Assembly: GCF_947255105.1 (NCBI RefSeq) | Contig: NZ_CAMYFP010000001.1 | Coordinates: forward strand, 1-64,000 | Reading direction: 5' to 3' | Source: an uncultured Campylobacter sp. | Lineage (GTDB): Bacteria; Campylobacterota; Campylobacteria; Campylobacterales; Campylobacteraceae | Length of the DNA stretch: 64,000 nucleotides | Shown: positions 34,027-42,989 of the stretch, in pieces | How the letters are laid out: the number at the start of each line of letters is the position of its first letter | Numbering within the stretch: position 1 is the first letter of the stretch | Made by a program: the position numbers and the translations under genes | Notes under the pieces: generated by a model | Told to the model about the DNA's origin: nothing | The model's database searches: none | The model's input: the letters and a program-made list of their open reading frames with translations, nothing else

Positions 34027-35835
34027 TTAACCTAATTTTTTAGCCATTCTTTTTCTAATAGTTGGATCTAAATAGCGTTTTCTAACACGGATATTTTTAG
34101 GGGTTACTTCAACAAGTTCATCTTCTTCTATCCACTCCAATGCTCTTTCAAGTGTTAGAATTCTTGGAGGAACTAGTTTTATAGCATCATCACTTCCACT
34201 TGCTCTAACGTTAGTTAAATTCTTACCTTTTATAGGATTTACATCAAGGTCATTTGGGCGGCTGTGCTCGCCAATTATCATTCCTGTATAAACTTTGGCT
34301 TGAGGTTCAATAAATAAAACTCCTCTTTCTTGTAAATTCCATAAACTATAAGCTAGTGCAACACCATTTTCCATACTTACTAAAGCTCCATTTACCCGTC
34401 TTTCAACACTTCCACAAAGTGGGCGAAACTCTAAAAAGCTATGGTTCATTATACCCTCACCCTTAGTATCTGTTAAAAACTGACTTCTAAATCCAATCAA
34501 TCCACGAGCTGGAATTTCAAACTCCAATCTTGTCTGTCCATCGCCTGTTGGACTCATAACTTTCATCTCAGCTCTTTTTTTACCAAGTTTTTCGATAATA
34601 ATACCAGTAAATTCATCAGGACAATCAATAACTAAATTTTCAAAAGGCTCACATTTAACACCATTTATCTCTTTTACAATAACCTCAGGGCGACCTAGTA
34701 AAAACTCAAATCCCTCTCTTCTCATACTTTCAGCTAAAATTGTAATCTGTAACTCGCCTCTTCCACTAACTCTAAATTTACCCTCGCCAATGTTTTCATA
34801 ACGCATAGCGATGTTGGTTTTCATCTCGTTTTGAAGTCTTTCTTCTATCTTGTTTGAAGTTACACTCTTACCCTCAGTTCCAGCAAGTGGCCCATCATTT
34901 ACACTAAAAATAACACTAATTGTTGGCTCTTCAATATGAAGTTCTTCAAGTGGCATAGGGTTAGCAGGATCAACTATACTATCTCCAACTCCCAAAGCTT
35001 CAAATCCCGCAATTGCTACAATATCACCACAGCTTGCTTCATCAATATCTAGTCTATTAAGTCCTAAAAAGCCAATTAACTTTGAAATTCTACCTGTTAG
35101 TTTTGTGCCATCAGCTCTTACTTGCATAACACTTTGATTTTTGCTAATTTTACCATTAAATATTCTTGCAATACCAATTTTACCAACATAATTATCATAA
35201 TCAAGAGTAAAAACTTGAAGTTGTAAAGGATTATCATTGCTTCCACTTGGTTTTGGAACATTTTGTAAAATTGTTTCAAAAAGTGGTGTCATATCTTTGT
35301 TTTCATCATCTAAATTTAACTTTGCGTAACCATCTCTTGCAGCTGCATAAACTGTAACAAACTCTAATTGTTCATCATTTGCATCAAGAGCTACAAAAAG
35401 GTCAAATATTTCATTTATTACTCTATCTGGATCAGCTGCTGGTTTATCAATTTTATTAATAACAACAATTGGTTTAAGACCAAAAGAAAGTGCCTTTTTA
35501 ACAACAAATTTAGTCTGTGGCATAACACCTTCTTGTGCGTCAACTAAAAGTAAAACTCCATCAACCATCTTTAAAACTCGTTCAACTTCTCCACCAAAAT
35601 CGGCATGCCCTGGAGTATCAATAATATTTATTTTTGTATCTTTATAAATAATGGCAGTATTTTTGCTTAAAATTGTAATACCTCTTTCTTTTTCAATATC
35701 ACCGCTATCCATAACTCTATCGCCAACTGCTTTGTGAGCATCAAATGTGCCTGATTGTTTTAAAAGTTGATCTACCATTGTAGTTTTGCCGTGATCAACG
35801 TGTGCAATTACAGCTATATTTCTAATGTCTTTCAA
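34027..35835 (-). CDS. typA: translational GTPase TypA/BipA
   Basis: A 602-residue ribosome-associated GTPase of the EF-G/LepA group, acting in 50S assembly and stress adaptation. G-motifs: AHVDHGKTTMVDQLL (residues 10-24), DTPGHADFGGEV, NKIDKPAADP; switch I holds the ERGITI motif. A domain III/V region (GRGELQITILAESMRREGFEFLLGRP) and the BipA-specific C-terminal domain (NGVALAYSLWNLQERG...IIGEHSRPNDLDVNPIKGKNLTN) confirm TypA over LepA. Normal length. Single gene with ample intergenic space on both sides. Confidence 0.97.
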   Translation of the reverse strand: MKDIRNIAVIAHVDHGKTTMVDQLLKQSGTFDAHKAVGDRVMDSGDIEKERGITILSKNTAIIYKDTKINIIDTPGHADFGGEVERVLKMVDGVLLLVDAQEGVMPQTKFVVKKALSFGLKPIVVINKIDKPAADPDRVINEIFDLFVALDANDEQLEFVTVYAAARDGYAKLNLDDENKDMTPLFETILQNVPKPSGSNDNPLQLQVFTLDYDNYVGKIGIARIFNGKISKNQSVMQVRADGTKLTGRISKLIGFLGLNRLDIDEASCGDIVAIAGFEALGVGDSIVDPANPMPLEELHIEEPTISVIFSVNDGPLAGTEGKSVTSNKIEERLQNEMKTNIAMRYENIGEGKFRVSGRGELQITILAESMRREGFEFLLGRPEVIVKEINGVKCEPFENLVIDCPDEFTGIIIEKLGKKRAEMKVMSPTGDGQTRLEFEIPARGLIGFRSQFLTDTKGEGIMNHSFLEFRPLCGSVERRVNGALVSMENGVALAYSLWNLQERGVLFIEPQAKVYTGMIIGEHSRPNDLDVNPIKGKNLTNVRASGSDDAIKLVPPRILTLERALEWIEEDELVEVTPKNIRVRKRYLDPTIRKRMAKKLG

Positions 35836-35886
35836 TATCTTTCTCCAAATTTAAATTATGAAAATTATATAAATTTAATTCTAAAT

Positions 35887-36309
35887 TTATAAATAAATTT
35901 TAACCTCATTTACTAAAAACTCATAAATTCTTTGTTGCAAAAGAGCTTCATCTTCATCATCTTGACTAATAAGTCTTCTTAAGTGTTCAAAATCTATCTT
36001 TTTAGCATATCTTTTCACACTTCTTAACTCACTATCAATCTCTTTTAAAACAACATCAATAGTGTAATTTTTGTAAATTTTGCTCTTTTGTAAATACTCT
36101 TTTACCAAAAAAACAAGTATTTTGGCTCTCTTTTCATCATCGCTATAAATTTCTTTACCGATTTTTTCTATTGTATCAAAATCTTTTTCGCTTGGCTCTT
36201 TTTTTGCCATTAACATTGCTGAAAAAATTTTGGCTCTAAATTCAAGAGATCTATAGTGTGGTAAAAATAGCTCTCGAAATTTAGAGATGAGCCGAAGTTT
36301 TAAGTTCAT
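35887..36309 (-). CDS. hypothetical protein, helical
   Basis: A 140-residue cytoplasmic protein, basic and mostly helical (MNLKLRLISKFRELFLPHYR start), with no signal peptide, cysteine or recognised motif; segments EKDFDTIEKIGKEIYSDDEKRA and LRRLISQDDEDEALLQQRIY are charged. It is transcribed in the same direction as typA but separated by 51 bases, and its start region faces the SRP RNA promoter, which points the other way. I do not recognise a family. Confidence 0.65.
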   Translation of the reverse strand: MNLKLRLISKFRELFLPHYRSLEFRAKIFSAMLMAKKEPSEKDFDTIEKIGKEIYSDDEKRAKILVFLVKEYLQKSKIYKNYTIDVVLKEIDSELRSVKRYAKKIDFEHLRRLISQDDEDEALLQQRIYEFLVNEVKIYL

Positions 36310-36360
36310 AATCTATCCTAATCATTTTTTAAGTATCTTTTAGTTAGTATTCTTACTCGC

Positions 36361-36463
36361 CTCTTCTTAGACCTGTGCAATGTCATTTTTAGGCACCGTT
36401 TCAGGGTAGGAATACAGCAGAACATCTAAGCTTGGTATGTGCCGCAGCCATCTGAGAAGGGGT
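36361..36463 (+). ncRNA. ffs: signal recognition particle RNA (4.5S, bacterial small type)
   Basis: The SRP domain is visible at 36403-36424: TCAGG, then GTA-GGAA-TAC, then AGCAG, that is, the GGAA tetraloop with its asymmetric and symmetric loops, as in all bacterial SRP RNAs. GGCAC and GTGCC pair further out. The ends close with a 12-base helix: CCTCTTCTTAGA (36361-36372) with TCTGAGAAGGGG (36452-36463) including G-U pairs. TATTCT at 36348-36353 is a -10 box 7 bases before the predicted 5' end. It pairs with Ffh for protein targeting. The 3' 38 bases lie antisense to the end of the HD protein gene. Confidence 0.85.
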
Positions 36464-37685
36464 CTTTTAAATCAAAAAATCTCATAAAATCCTTACAAAT
36501 TTCATAAAAATCAACTTCATCATTTAGTGGATTTTCTTTAAAAAATTTAAGACTTGACTCAAAACCACTAATTAACTCTTTACTTTTTACACCATAACTT
36601 ATAGAAATTCCTGCTTCAAAAAATGCTGCTAGTTTATCGCAATACTTTAAAGCTTTTCCATCAATTGTTCTATATTCGTCTAAATTTATCTCTTTAAAAT
36701 TTTTTGGCAAAGGTTTTGGAGCTGTTTTGTAAATCCTATCTTCAAACTCATCTTTTACAAATTTTTCCCCACTTTTTCTAATGCCTAAAACATAGCTAAA
36801 CTCATCTTTTACAACTTCTGGCACAAAAGGCAAAATTTTATCATCAATTAGGCGCATTTCATACTCGTTTAGTATTTCATTTAGACCTTTAATGCCATAT
36901 TTTACAGGGCTTATTATATCTCTTGTTAAACTTTCTGGCAGGTCATGAAACAAAGCACAAAAAAAGTTAAACTCAACTCTTTTTTTACAAGCTTTAATTT
37001 TAAGTGAATAAAAATATCCCAAAATTGCAACAACCAACATATGTCCCAAAACTGAAGTCTCAGGAATGCGCGGAGTTTGTACCCAACGCTTTTGAAATCT
37101 AAGACGCCCACTCAAATCAACAATACGAGAGAGCTTTTTATTCATTATAATTTTTCTAACACCTGTTAATTCATAATAATCCTCAAGCTCGGCATCAACT
37201 GAGTTTTTAAGCTCTTCAATATCACTTAAAAATTGGCTTGTTTGATAGACAATGTTAAATTCCCATTTTGTCGCAAGATAGGAGGCTGCTTTTAAAATAA
37301 CTCGCTCTTTTTGATAAGAGCTATCTTTTTTAAGAAGATAATTTTTAAATCTTTCATAAAATTTGCCATCTTCTATAGTTTTTAACTCATTTTCATAGTT
37401 ATCTATCACCCACTCATTTATCTTTTTTGATTTTGTTTTTTGGATCTGATGAAAAACATCTGGGCGGATATCTGTAACCATAACTCTAAGTAAAAAATCA
37501 AATATTCCGCCTTCAATGATATAATTCATATCTACATCATCTTCAAATTTAGCTATAAAATAGGCGATTATAAATTTATGAGCTTGTTTATCAAGTTCCA
37601 CTAAATTTACCATTTTAGGATAGTCATTCCACCTTGAAATAGATGCTGCCTTAAAAATATGTTCTATTAAACTTGCTTTTATCAC
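36426..37685 (-). CDS. HD domain protein (YfbR-like phosphohydrolase)
   Basis: A 419-residue protein starting at GTG, which overlaps the queF stop (GTGA). The first 180 residues are charged and helical without a known motif. The HD region follows: SVLGHMLVVAIL (His) near residue 222, CALFHDLPESLTRDIISPVKYG (His-Asp) near 253, and DKLAAFFEAG near 359. The HDLPES and late Asp pattern fits 5'-deoxynucleotidase YfbR-type HD hydrolases. Substrate is unknown. The last 12 codons overlap the SRP RNA on the other strand. Confidence 0.75.
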   Translation of the reverse strand: MIKASLIEHIFKAASISRWNDYPKMVNLVELDKQAHKFIIAYFIAKFEDDVDMNYIIEGGIFDFLLRVMVTDIRPDVFHQIQKTKSKKINEWVIDNYENELKTIEDGKFYERFKNYLLKKDSSYQKERVILKAASYLATKWEFNIVYQTSQFLSDIEELKNSVDAELEDYYELTGVRKIIMNKKLSRIVDLSGRLRFQKRWVQTPRIPETSVLGHMLVVAILGYFYSLKIKACKKRVEFNFFCALFHDLPESLTRDIISPVKYGIKGLNEILNEYEMRLIDDKILPFVPEVVKDEFSYVLGIRKSGEKFVKDEFEDRIYKTAPKPLPKNFKEINLDEYRTIDGKALKYCDKLAAFFEAGISISYGVKSKELISGFESSLKFFKENPLNDEVDFYEICKDFMRFFDLKDPFSDGCGTYQA

Positions 37686-38068
37686 TGTCTATTTACCAAA
37701 TTTGAATCAATTTCAATAACTGTATGAACATTTCCTCTTGGATTAAAATCTCCAACTATTTTCATCCATTTTGGCTTTAATTTTTTTTCAAGCAGATCAT
37801 AAATTTCATTTATACTATCTTCATGACTTATGTTTTTATTCATAAATGAATTAATATAAAGTTTAATTGCTTTTAATTCAACAACCCACTCATTTGGAAT
37901 ATATTCTAAATAAATTGTTGCAAAATCTGGATAACCACTCCTTGGACAAAGGCATGTAAATTCTGGCAAAGTTATCTTTATAACATAATTTTTTTTATGT
38001 TTGTTTTCCCAAATTTCAAGATCTTTTTCTGGATCAAACTCATTTAAAATTTTTTCACCATAACGCAT
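37682..38068 (-). CDS. queF: 7-cyano-7-deazaguanine reductase
   Basis: A 128-residue short-form (YkvM-type) NADPH-dependent nitrile reductase that turns preQ0 into preQ1 for queuosine in tRNA. FTCLCPRSGYPDFATIYLEY contains the nucleophilic Cys (about residue 40) and the catalytic Asp of the TCxCPxSGxPDFA motif; ELKAIKLYINSFMNKNISHE is the substrate- and NADPH-binding segment; FNPRGNVHTVIE ends the protein. The ATG overlaps the end of the GGDEF/EAL gene by 14 bases. Confidence 0.95.
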   Translation of the reverse strand: MRYGEKILNEFDPEKDLEIWENKHKKNYVIKITLPEFTCLCPRSGYPDFATIYLEYIPNEWVVELKAIKLYINSFMNKNISHEDSINEIYDLLEKKLKPKWMKIVGDFNPRGNVHTVIEIDSNLVNRQ

Positions 38069-39473
38069 TTTCTTCCTTTAAATGTTTGATATCTTTTGGT
38101 TTATCCAAATAAAAACCTTGTATATAATCAACTCCAAGATTTTTAAATTTCTCATATAAATTTTTCTTATCTATAAATTTAACTATAGTTTTTATGCCAA
38201 TATCTTTTAATAACTTCTCATAGCCTAGAAAAATAGTGCAAATTTTTTCATCTCCGATAGTTTTGTTTATCTCCATATCATAGATAACATAGTCCAAATT
38301 TAGATATTTTATATAGATATAACCTGCATTATCGCCGCCAAAATGGCTAAGTGCTATCTCAAAACCAAGATTTTTAAATTTGTCTATAATTTCGCCAAAT
38401 CTATTCATCTCATGATATAAATTTTCCTCCCAAAACTCGAAAATTATCTTTGTTGGATCTAATTTTTTATCGCTTATTAGAAGTTCGATGCTGTTTTGAA
38501 AAAGAGTACTTCTTAAGCTAACTGGCGAAATTTCTAAAATTATCTTGCTTTTTAACTTGCTAAAGTCCAAAATATCACAAAGATAGGCAATAACTTGTAT
38601 GTCATAAGTCACTTCGTAGTTGTTTGTTTTGGCAGCATATAAAATTTTGTTTTTGCTAACTAGTCCTAGTTCTTTTGAGTATAGCTTGATATTTAATTCA
38701 ATCAAATCGTCATTTGCTTTTAAATTTTTTATCAAGTTATATTTTATATTAAAGTCCTTGTTACCGATACTATAATAGACTAGTTCATTAAAATAATCAG
38801 GCTTTAAAACTTTAATAATATCTTTATCGCCTTGAAGTTTTAAAAATAAAGTATTTATAATGTTTTGAAAATTTTTGTCAAAATTGCTTGAAATACCGCT
38901 ATAACTAATCTTTACTTCAACTCCATCAATACCATCTCTAAAAAGCCTACTTTCAAACTCTTTTAAAAGATGAGTTACTTTGCCAATCTTTTCATTTGTA
39001 ATAAACAAAAAATTTCCGCCGCTATATTTGCCAATAGGGACTCTAACAAGACCTTTTTCTTTCATAAATTTAGAAAGCTCATTTACAAATTTCAAAAGAA
39101 TCAGATCTGCATTGTTATAGCCATAGCGGTTGTTTATATCTTGAATATTGTCAAAGCTAATAAGAAAGATATTAAACTCTCTGTTTTTTTTGAGTTTTTT
39201 AATGATAAGTTTAGTAATATACTCTCTATTAAATGCTTTAGTTATTGGATCTAGGACTGAGTTTTTAAATGCAAAATAGATAAGATAGACTATATAATAG
39301 ACATAGCAAACTATCAATATGACAAATAAAATTTTATCTTCAAACTCAAATTCAAATTTATCTTTTTGTATAAGTAAAAAAAGCGATAAACCTATGACTA
39401 AAACAAGTGGAAAAGTAATTTTTAAAGAGAGCAAAAAACGATTTTGTCTCTCTTTTTCTTCACTAAACAGCAT
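38055..39473 (-). CDS. degenerate GGDEF/EAL domain membrane protein
   Basis: A 472-residue protein. Two membrane helices at residues 11-30 and 46-66 are followed by a GGDEF domain (about 74-190) and an EAL domain (about 230-465). DPITKAFNREYI and ISFDNIQDINNRYG fit the GGDEF fold, but the active signature is SGGNF instead of GGDEF. In the EAL domain the EAL motif is replaced around LIELNIKLYSKE, while FEFWEEN and GFYLDKP remain recognisable. So it is probably not a c-di-GMP cyclase or phosphodiesterase but may bind nucleotide or partners. Its ATG overlaps the gyrB stop (TAATG), so it is cotranslated with gyrB. Confidence 0.8.
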   Translation of the reverse strand: MLFSEEKERQNRFLLSLKITFPLVLVIGLSLFLLIQKDKFEFEFEDKILFVILIVCYVYYIVYLIYFAFKNSVLDPITKAFNREYITKLIIKKLKKNREFNIFLISFDNIQDINNRYGYNNADLILLKFVNELSKFMKEKGLVRVPIGKYSGGNFLFITNEKIGKVTHLLKEFESRLFRDGIDGVEVKISYSGISSNFDKNFQNIINTLFLKLQGDKDIIKVLKPDYFNELVYYSIGNKDFNIKYNLIKNLKANDDLIELNIKLYSKELGLVSKNKILYAAKTNNYEVTYDIQVIAYLCDILDFSKLKSKIILEISPVSLRSTLFQNSIELLISDKKLDPTKIIFEFWEENLYHEMNRFGEIIDKFKNLGFEIALSHFGGDNAGYIYIKYLNLDYVIYDMEINKTIGDEKICTIFLGYEKLLKDIGIKTIVKFIDKKNLYEKFKNLGVDYIQGFYLDKPKDIKHLKEENALW

Positions 39474-41782
39474 TATATATCCAAGTGTTTGACATCTTTT
39501 GCGTGATTTTGAATATACTCTCTTCTTGGCTCAACCTCATCACCCATGAAAAGATTAAATGTATCACTAGCACTCTGTGCATCATTTACACCAATACGAA
39601 GCAAACGTCTATTTTCTGGGTTCATTGTAGTATCCCAAAGTTGCTCTGGATCCATCTCACCTAGACCTTTATATCTTTGGATATAGGCACCTTTTTTAGC
39701 ATTTGCCTCTATATCATTAAGCACTTCAATTATATCTTTTCCAAAATCTATCCCTCTTGATGCAATTTTTGAGTAAAGATAGATAGCCTCTTCAAAAAGA
39801 TAATTTGTAAAAAGTGAGTCATTTATGATGAGTTCTTCCAAGCCACTATCGGTTTGGACATAAATTCTAATCTCATCTTCATTTAGATAGTAGTTTAATA
39901 TATTGTGATTTTGGCTCTTTAAAAAGCTCTCAATCTCTTTAAAAAGATCTTCATATTTATAGCCGGAAAAATCTCTATTTTCTATCATATATCTAATAAC
40001 CGAGATGACATTAAATCTCTTTTTAAGTTCGTTTAAGATGGCTCTATAGTTTGCAACTAGATTTAAAAAATTTATCAAATCTTTATGACCAATGCCCTCA
40101 AACTGCCCCTCTTGCACACCATTTTCTATCAAAAACTCATTTAAGGCTCTCTCATCTTTAAGATAAATTTCTCTTTTACCCTTTTCATATCTAAAAAGTG
40201 GTGGTTGAGCTAGATATACATAGCCATTTTCTACAACTTTTGGTAAAAATCTAAAGAAAAATGTCAAAAGCAGAGTTTGAATGTGACTTCCATCAACATC
40301 AGCATCAGTCATAATGATAATCTTATGATATCTCAATCTCTCTTCATCAAACTCTTCGCCAATTCCACAACCAAAAGCTGTGATCATATTTTTAATCTCT
40401 TCTGATTGTAAAATACGATCCAATCTTGCCTTTTCGACGTTTAGAATTTTACCTCGAAGTGGCAAAATAGCTTGAAAAACTCTATTTCTACCCTCTTTTG
40501 CAGATCCACCAGCGCTATCTCCCTCAACTAGGTAAATTTCACTAATGGTAGGATCTTTGCTTTGACAATCTGTAAGCTTTCCAGGTAGAGTGCCAACTGC
40601 AAAATTATCTTTTTTTCTAGTAAGATCTCTTGCCTTTCTTGCAGCTTCTCTTCCTCTTGCTGCCATCAATGTCTTTTGCATGATGGCTCTTGCTTCTATA
40701 GGATTTTCTTCAAAATACTTTGAAAGAGCATCAAAAACTACTCTTTGAACAACTGTTCTAACATAGGTATTGCCAAGCTTTCCTTTGGTTTGTCCTTCAA
40801 ATTGCGGTTCAGGAACTTTGACACTTATAACTGCAATTAAACCCTCTCTTACATCATCGCCAAGTATTTTTATATCTTTTTCTCTAGCATTTGCATTTAG
40901 TGAGATGTAGTTAGTTATAACTCTTGTTAGTCCTGCTCTAAAGCCCGCTTCGTGAGTTCCGCCCTCTGGAGTTTTGATATTATTTACAAAACTAAAGAGT
41001 GTTTCTGAATAGGTGCTGTTATACATAAGAGCAAAATCTATCATAACATCTTCAGCAACATCACTAAAAGAGACAACTCTAGCAACTGCCTCTTTTTTAT
41101 TAAGATGTTCTACAAAGCTTTCAAGTCCCCCCTCAAAGTGAAAAGTATCGGACTTGCCAACTCTTTGGTCTTTGAAATTTATGGTTATTTTTGGATTGAG
41201 ATATGCAAGTTCTTTAAATCTCTCTTCTAAGACAGTATATTGAAAATCAGTAGTTTCAAAAATCGAATCATCAGGCCAAAACTCAACTGTTGTGCCATTG
41301 GATTTGCTATCTCCAATAACTTCTAGTTGTGTAGTTGGAATACCTTTTGAAAACTCCTGTCTGTATCTTTTGCCATCTTTATCGATAGTTAAGACAAGTT
41401 TTGTTGATAGGGCATTTACAACACTTACTCCAACGCCGTGAAGTCCACCACTTACTTTATAGGTATCTTTGTCAAATTTACCACCTGCATGAAGAACTGT
41501 CAAAACAACAGTTGCAGCTGGAATTTTTTCAGTTGGGTGAATATCAACAGGTATTCCACGACCATTATCACTTACAATTACACTTTTTTCATCTGTAATA
41601 GTTACATCTATCTCATCACAAAATCCAGCCATTGCTTCATCTATCGAGTTATCAACAACTTCATATATCATATGATGAAGACCACCAATGTTAGTATCAC
41701 CTATATACATTCCAGGGCGTTTTCTAACGGCTTCAAGACCTTTTAAAACTTTTATATTACCTGCACCATAATGTTCTTGCAT
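39473..41782 (-). CDS. gyrB: DNA gyrase subunit B
   Basis: A 769-residue ATPase subunit of gyrase. GHKL ATP site: EVVDNSIDEAMAG near residue 41, VSDNGRGIPV near 72, GLHGVGVSVVNALS near 112. TOPRIM: VEGDSAGGSA near 420 and MTDADVDGSHI near 493. The C-terminal YKGLGEMDPEQLWDTTMNPENR is the GyrB signature. Normal length for the group. It lies 9 bases after dnaN on the same strand, the classical dnaA-dnaN-gyrB origin order. Confidence 0.97.
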   Translation of the reverse strand: MQEHYGAGNIKVLKGLEAVRKRPGMYIGDTNIGGLHHMIYEVVDNSIDEAMAGFCDEIDVTITDEKSVIVSDNGRGIPVDIHPTEKIPAATVVLTVLHAGGKFDKDTYKVSGGLHGVGVSVVNALSTKLVLTIDKDGKRYRQEFSKGIPTTQLEVIGDSKSNGTTVEFWPDDSIFETTDFQYTVLEERFKELAYLNPKITINFKDQRVGKSDTFHFEGGLESFVEHLNKKEAVARVVSFSDVAEDVMIDFALMYNSTYSETLFSFVNNIKTPEGGTHEAGFRAGLTRVITNYISLNANAREKDIKILGDDVREGLIAVISVKVPEPQFEGQTKGKLGNTYVRTVVQRVVFDALSKYFEENPIEARAIMQKTLMAARGREAARKARDLTRKKDNFAVGTLPGKLTDCQSKDPTISEIYLVEGDSAGGSAKEGRNRVFQAILPLRGKILNVEKARLDRILQSEEIKNMITAFGCGIGEEFDEERLRYHKIIIMTDADVDGSHIQTLLLTFFFRFLPKVVENGYVYLAQPPLFRYEKGKREIYLKDERALNEFLIENGVQEGQFEGIGHKDLINFLNLVANYRAILNELKKRFNVISVIRYMIENRDFSGYKYEDLFKEIESFLKSQNHNILNYYLNEDEIRIYVQTDSGLEELIINDSLFTNYLFEEAIYLYSKIASRGIDFGKDIIEVLNDIEANAKKGAYIQRYKGLGEMDPEQLWDTTMNPENRRLLRIGVNDAQSASDTFNLFMGDEVEPRREYIQNHAKDVKHLDI

Positions 41783-41791
41783 ATATTTCCT

Positions 41792-42862
41792 TTATATAAT
41801 AACCGGCATTACTACCGTTGTAAAATCACTACTTTTAAATACAATTGATAGTGATGAGTTTTTGTAACTCATCGTAAAAGTATCCTCTTCTAAAACATTT
41901 AGAAAATCAACTATAAATTTGTTGGTAAAATTAAAGCTAATCTCCTCTTTAACTCCAGTTTCATACTCTATTTGAGTTTTGGCTTCTGAGTTGTCACTTT
42001 CATTTATGCTTTCAAAAAGTATAGCATTTTCTTTTAAAGTAAGCTTCATTTTTTCACATACCATTGAGATTGCTCTTATTCCACTTAAAAACTTATCTCT
42101 TGGTAGAGTTATTGTGTTTTCATAATCTGTTGGTATGACCTTTTGATAATTGACATATTTTGAGTTAATAAGCTTTGTAAAAAACTCAAAGTCAGCACTT
42201 TTGCCTATAAAAAAGGTCTCATCGTAGTAAATTTCTATTTCATCAAAAAAGATCTTTTGAATCTCATTTATAGCTTTTTTAGGAAGTATAAAAGAGTCGC
42301 TTTCATCGCTTTGTATCTCCATTGTATAGACTGAGAGTCTTTTGGTATCTGTGGCTACCAAATTTACATGATTTTTATCTATATCTATAAAAGCGCCTGA
42401 GAGTGCAAAATTTTGTATATTTTGGTCAATTACTGGAGATATTTTTTTAAGATTTCTAGTAAATTTAGCAGAGTTTATTTTAAATTTCTTTTTATTTTCT
42501 AAATTTGGAAACTCTGGATAGTCATCTGTGTTATACATAGCAAGTTTATACTTGGAACCTTTTTGTCTAATATAGAGATAGTTATTCATAGTTTCAAGTG
42601 TAATCTCTTCATCTTTTAAGGCTCTTAAGATATCTAGTATTTTTTTACCATTGGCTGTAGCTCTTCCCTCTTCAAAGATTCTAACATCATTTATCTTTGA
42701 GTAAAGTCCTATTTCAAAGTCAGTCGCCTTTATCTCAAGTGAGTCATTTTTTGCTTCAAAAAGTATATGAGAGGTTATTGAACTAGCATCTCTTTTGTCG
42801 ATAAAAGAGTTTGCATTTGTGACAATTGAGTCTAACTTGTTTTTGTTTATTAATATTTTCAT
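41792..42862 (-). CDS. dnaN: DNA polymerase III beta clamp
   Basis: A 356-residue sliding clamp with three repeated domains of about 115-120 residues each. The start MKILINKNKLDSIVTNANSF, the middle FPNLENKKKFKINSAKFTRNLKKISPVI and the C-terminal FKSSDFTTVVMPVII with the PM-V end motif fit DnaN. Closely linked to dnaA upstream through a 118-base gap with candidate origin boxes, and to gyrB downstream. Confidence 0.95.
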   Translation of the reverse strand: MKILINKNKLDSIVTNANSFIDKRDASSITSHILFEAKNDSLEIKATDFEIGLYSKINDVRIFEEGRATANGKKILDILRALKDEEITLETMNNYLYIRQKGSKYKLAMYNTDDYPEFPNLENKKKFKINSAKFTRNLKKISPVIDQNIQNFALSGAFIDIDKNHVNLVATDTKRLSVYTMEIQSDESDSFILPKKAINEIQKIFFDEIEIYYDETFFIGKSADFEFFTKLINSKYVNYQKVIPTDYENTITLPRDKFLSGIRAISMVCEKMKLTLKENAILFESINESDNSEAKTQIEYETGVKEEISFNFTNKFIVDFLNVLEEDTFTMSYKNSSLSIVFKSSDFTTVVMPVII

Positions 42863-42989
42863 AACTCTTCCTTTATAAATTTAATAGTAATAATAACTGG
42901 TGTGATTTAGTGAATAAGTTCATTTAGCTCCCTTATAGTTGTAGTTTTGTATGTGAATAAAATTTTGCTCTTTTTCACTTCTATTCACT
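42863..42989. other. candidate origin region, dnaA-dnaN side
   Basis: The 118-base gap between dnaN and dnaA holds TGTGAATAA (42952-42960, reverse complement TTATTCACA), AGTGAATAA (42909-42917) and, over the dnaA stop, CTATTCACT (42981-42989). These resemble the Campylobacterota DnaA box TCATTCACA. An AT-only-rich stretch at about 42872-42897 could melt first. Box orientation is mixed. The dnaN ribosome binding site also lies here. Confidence 0.55.
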
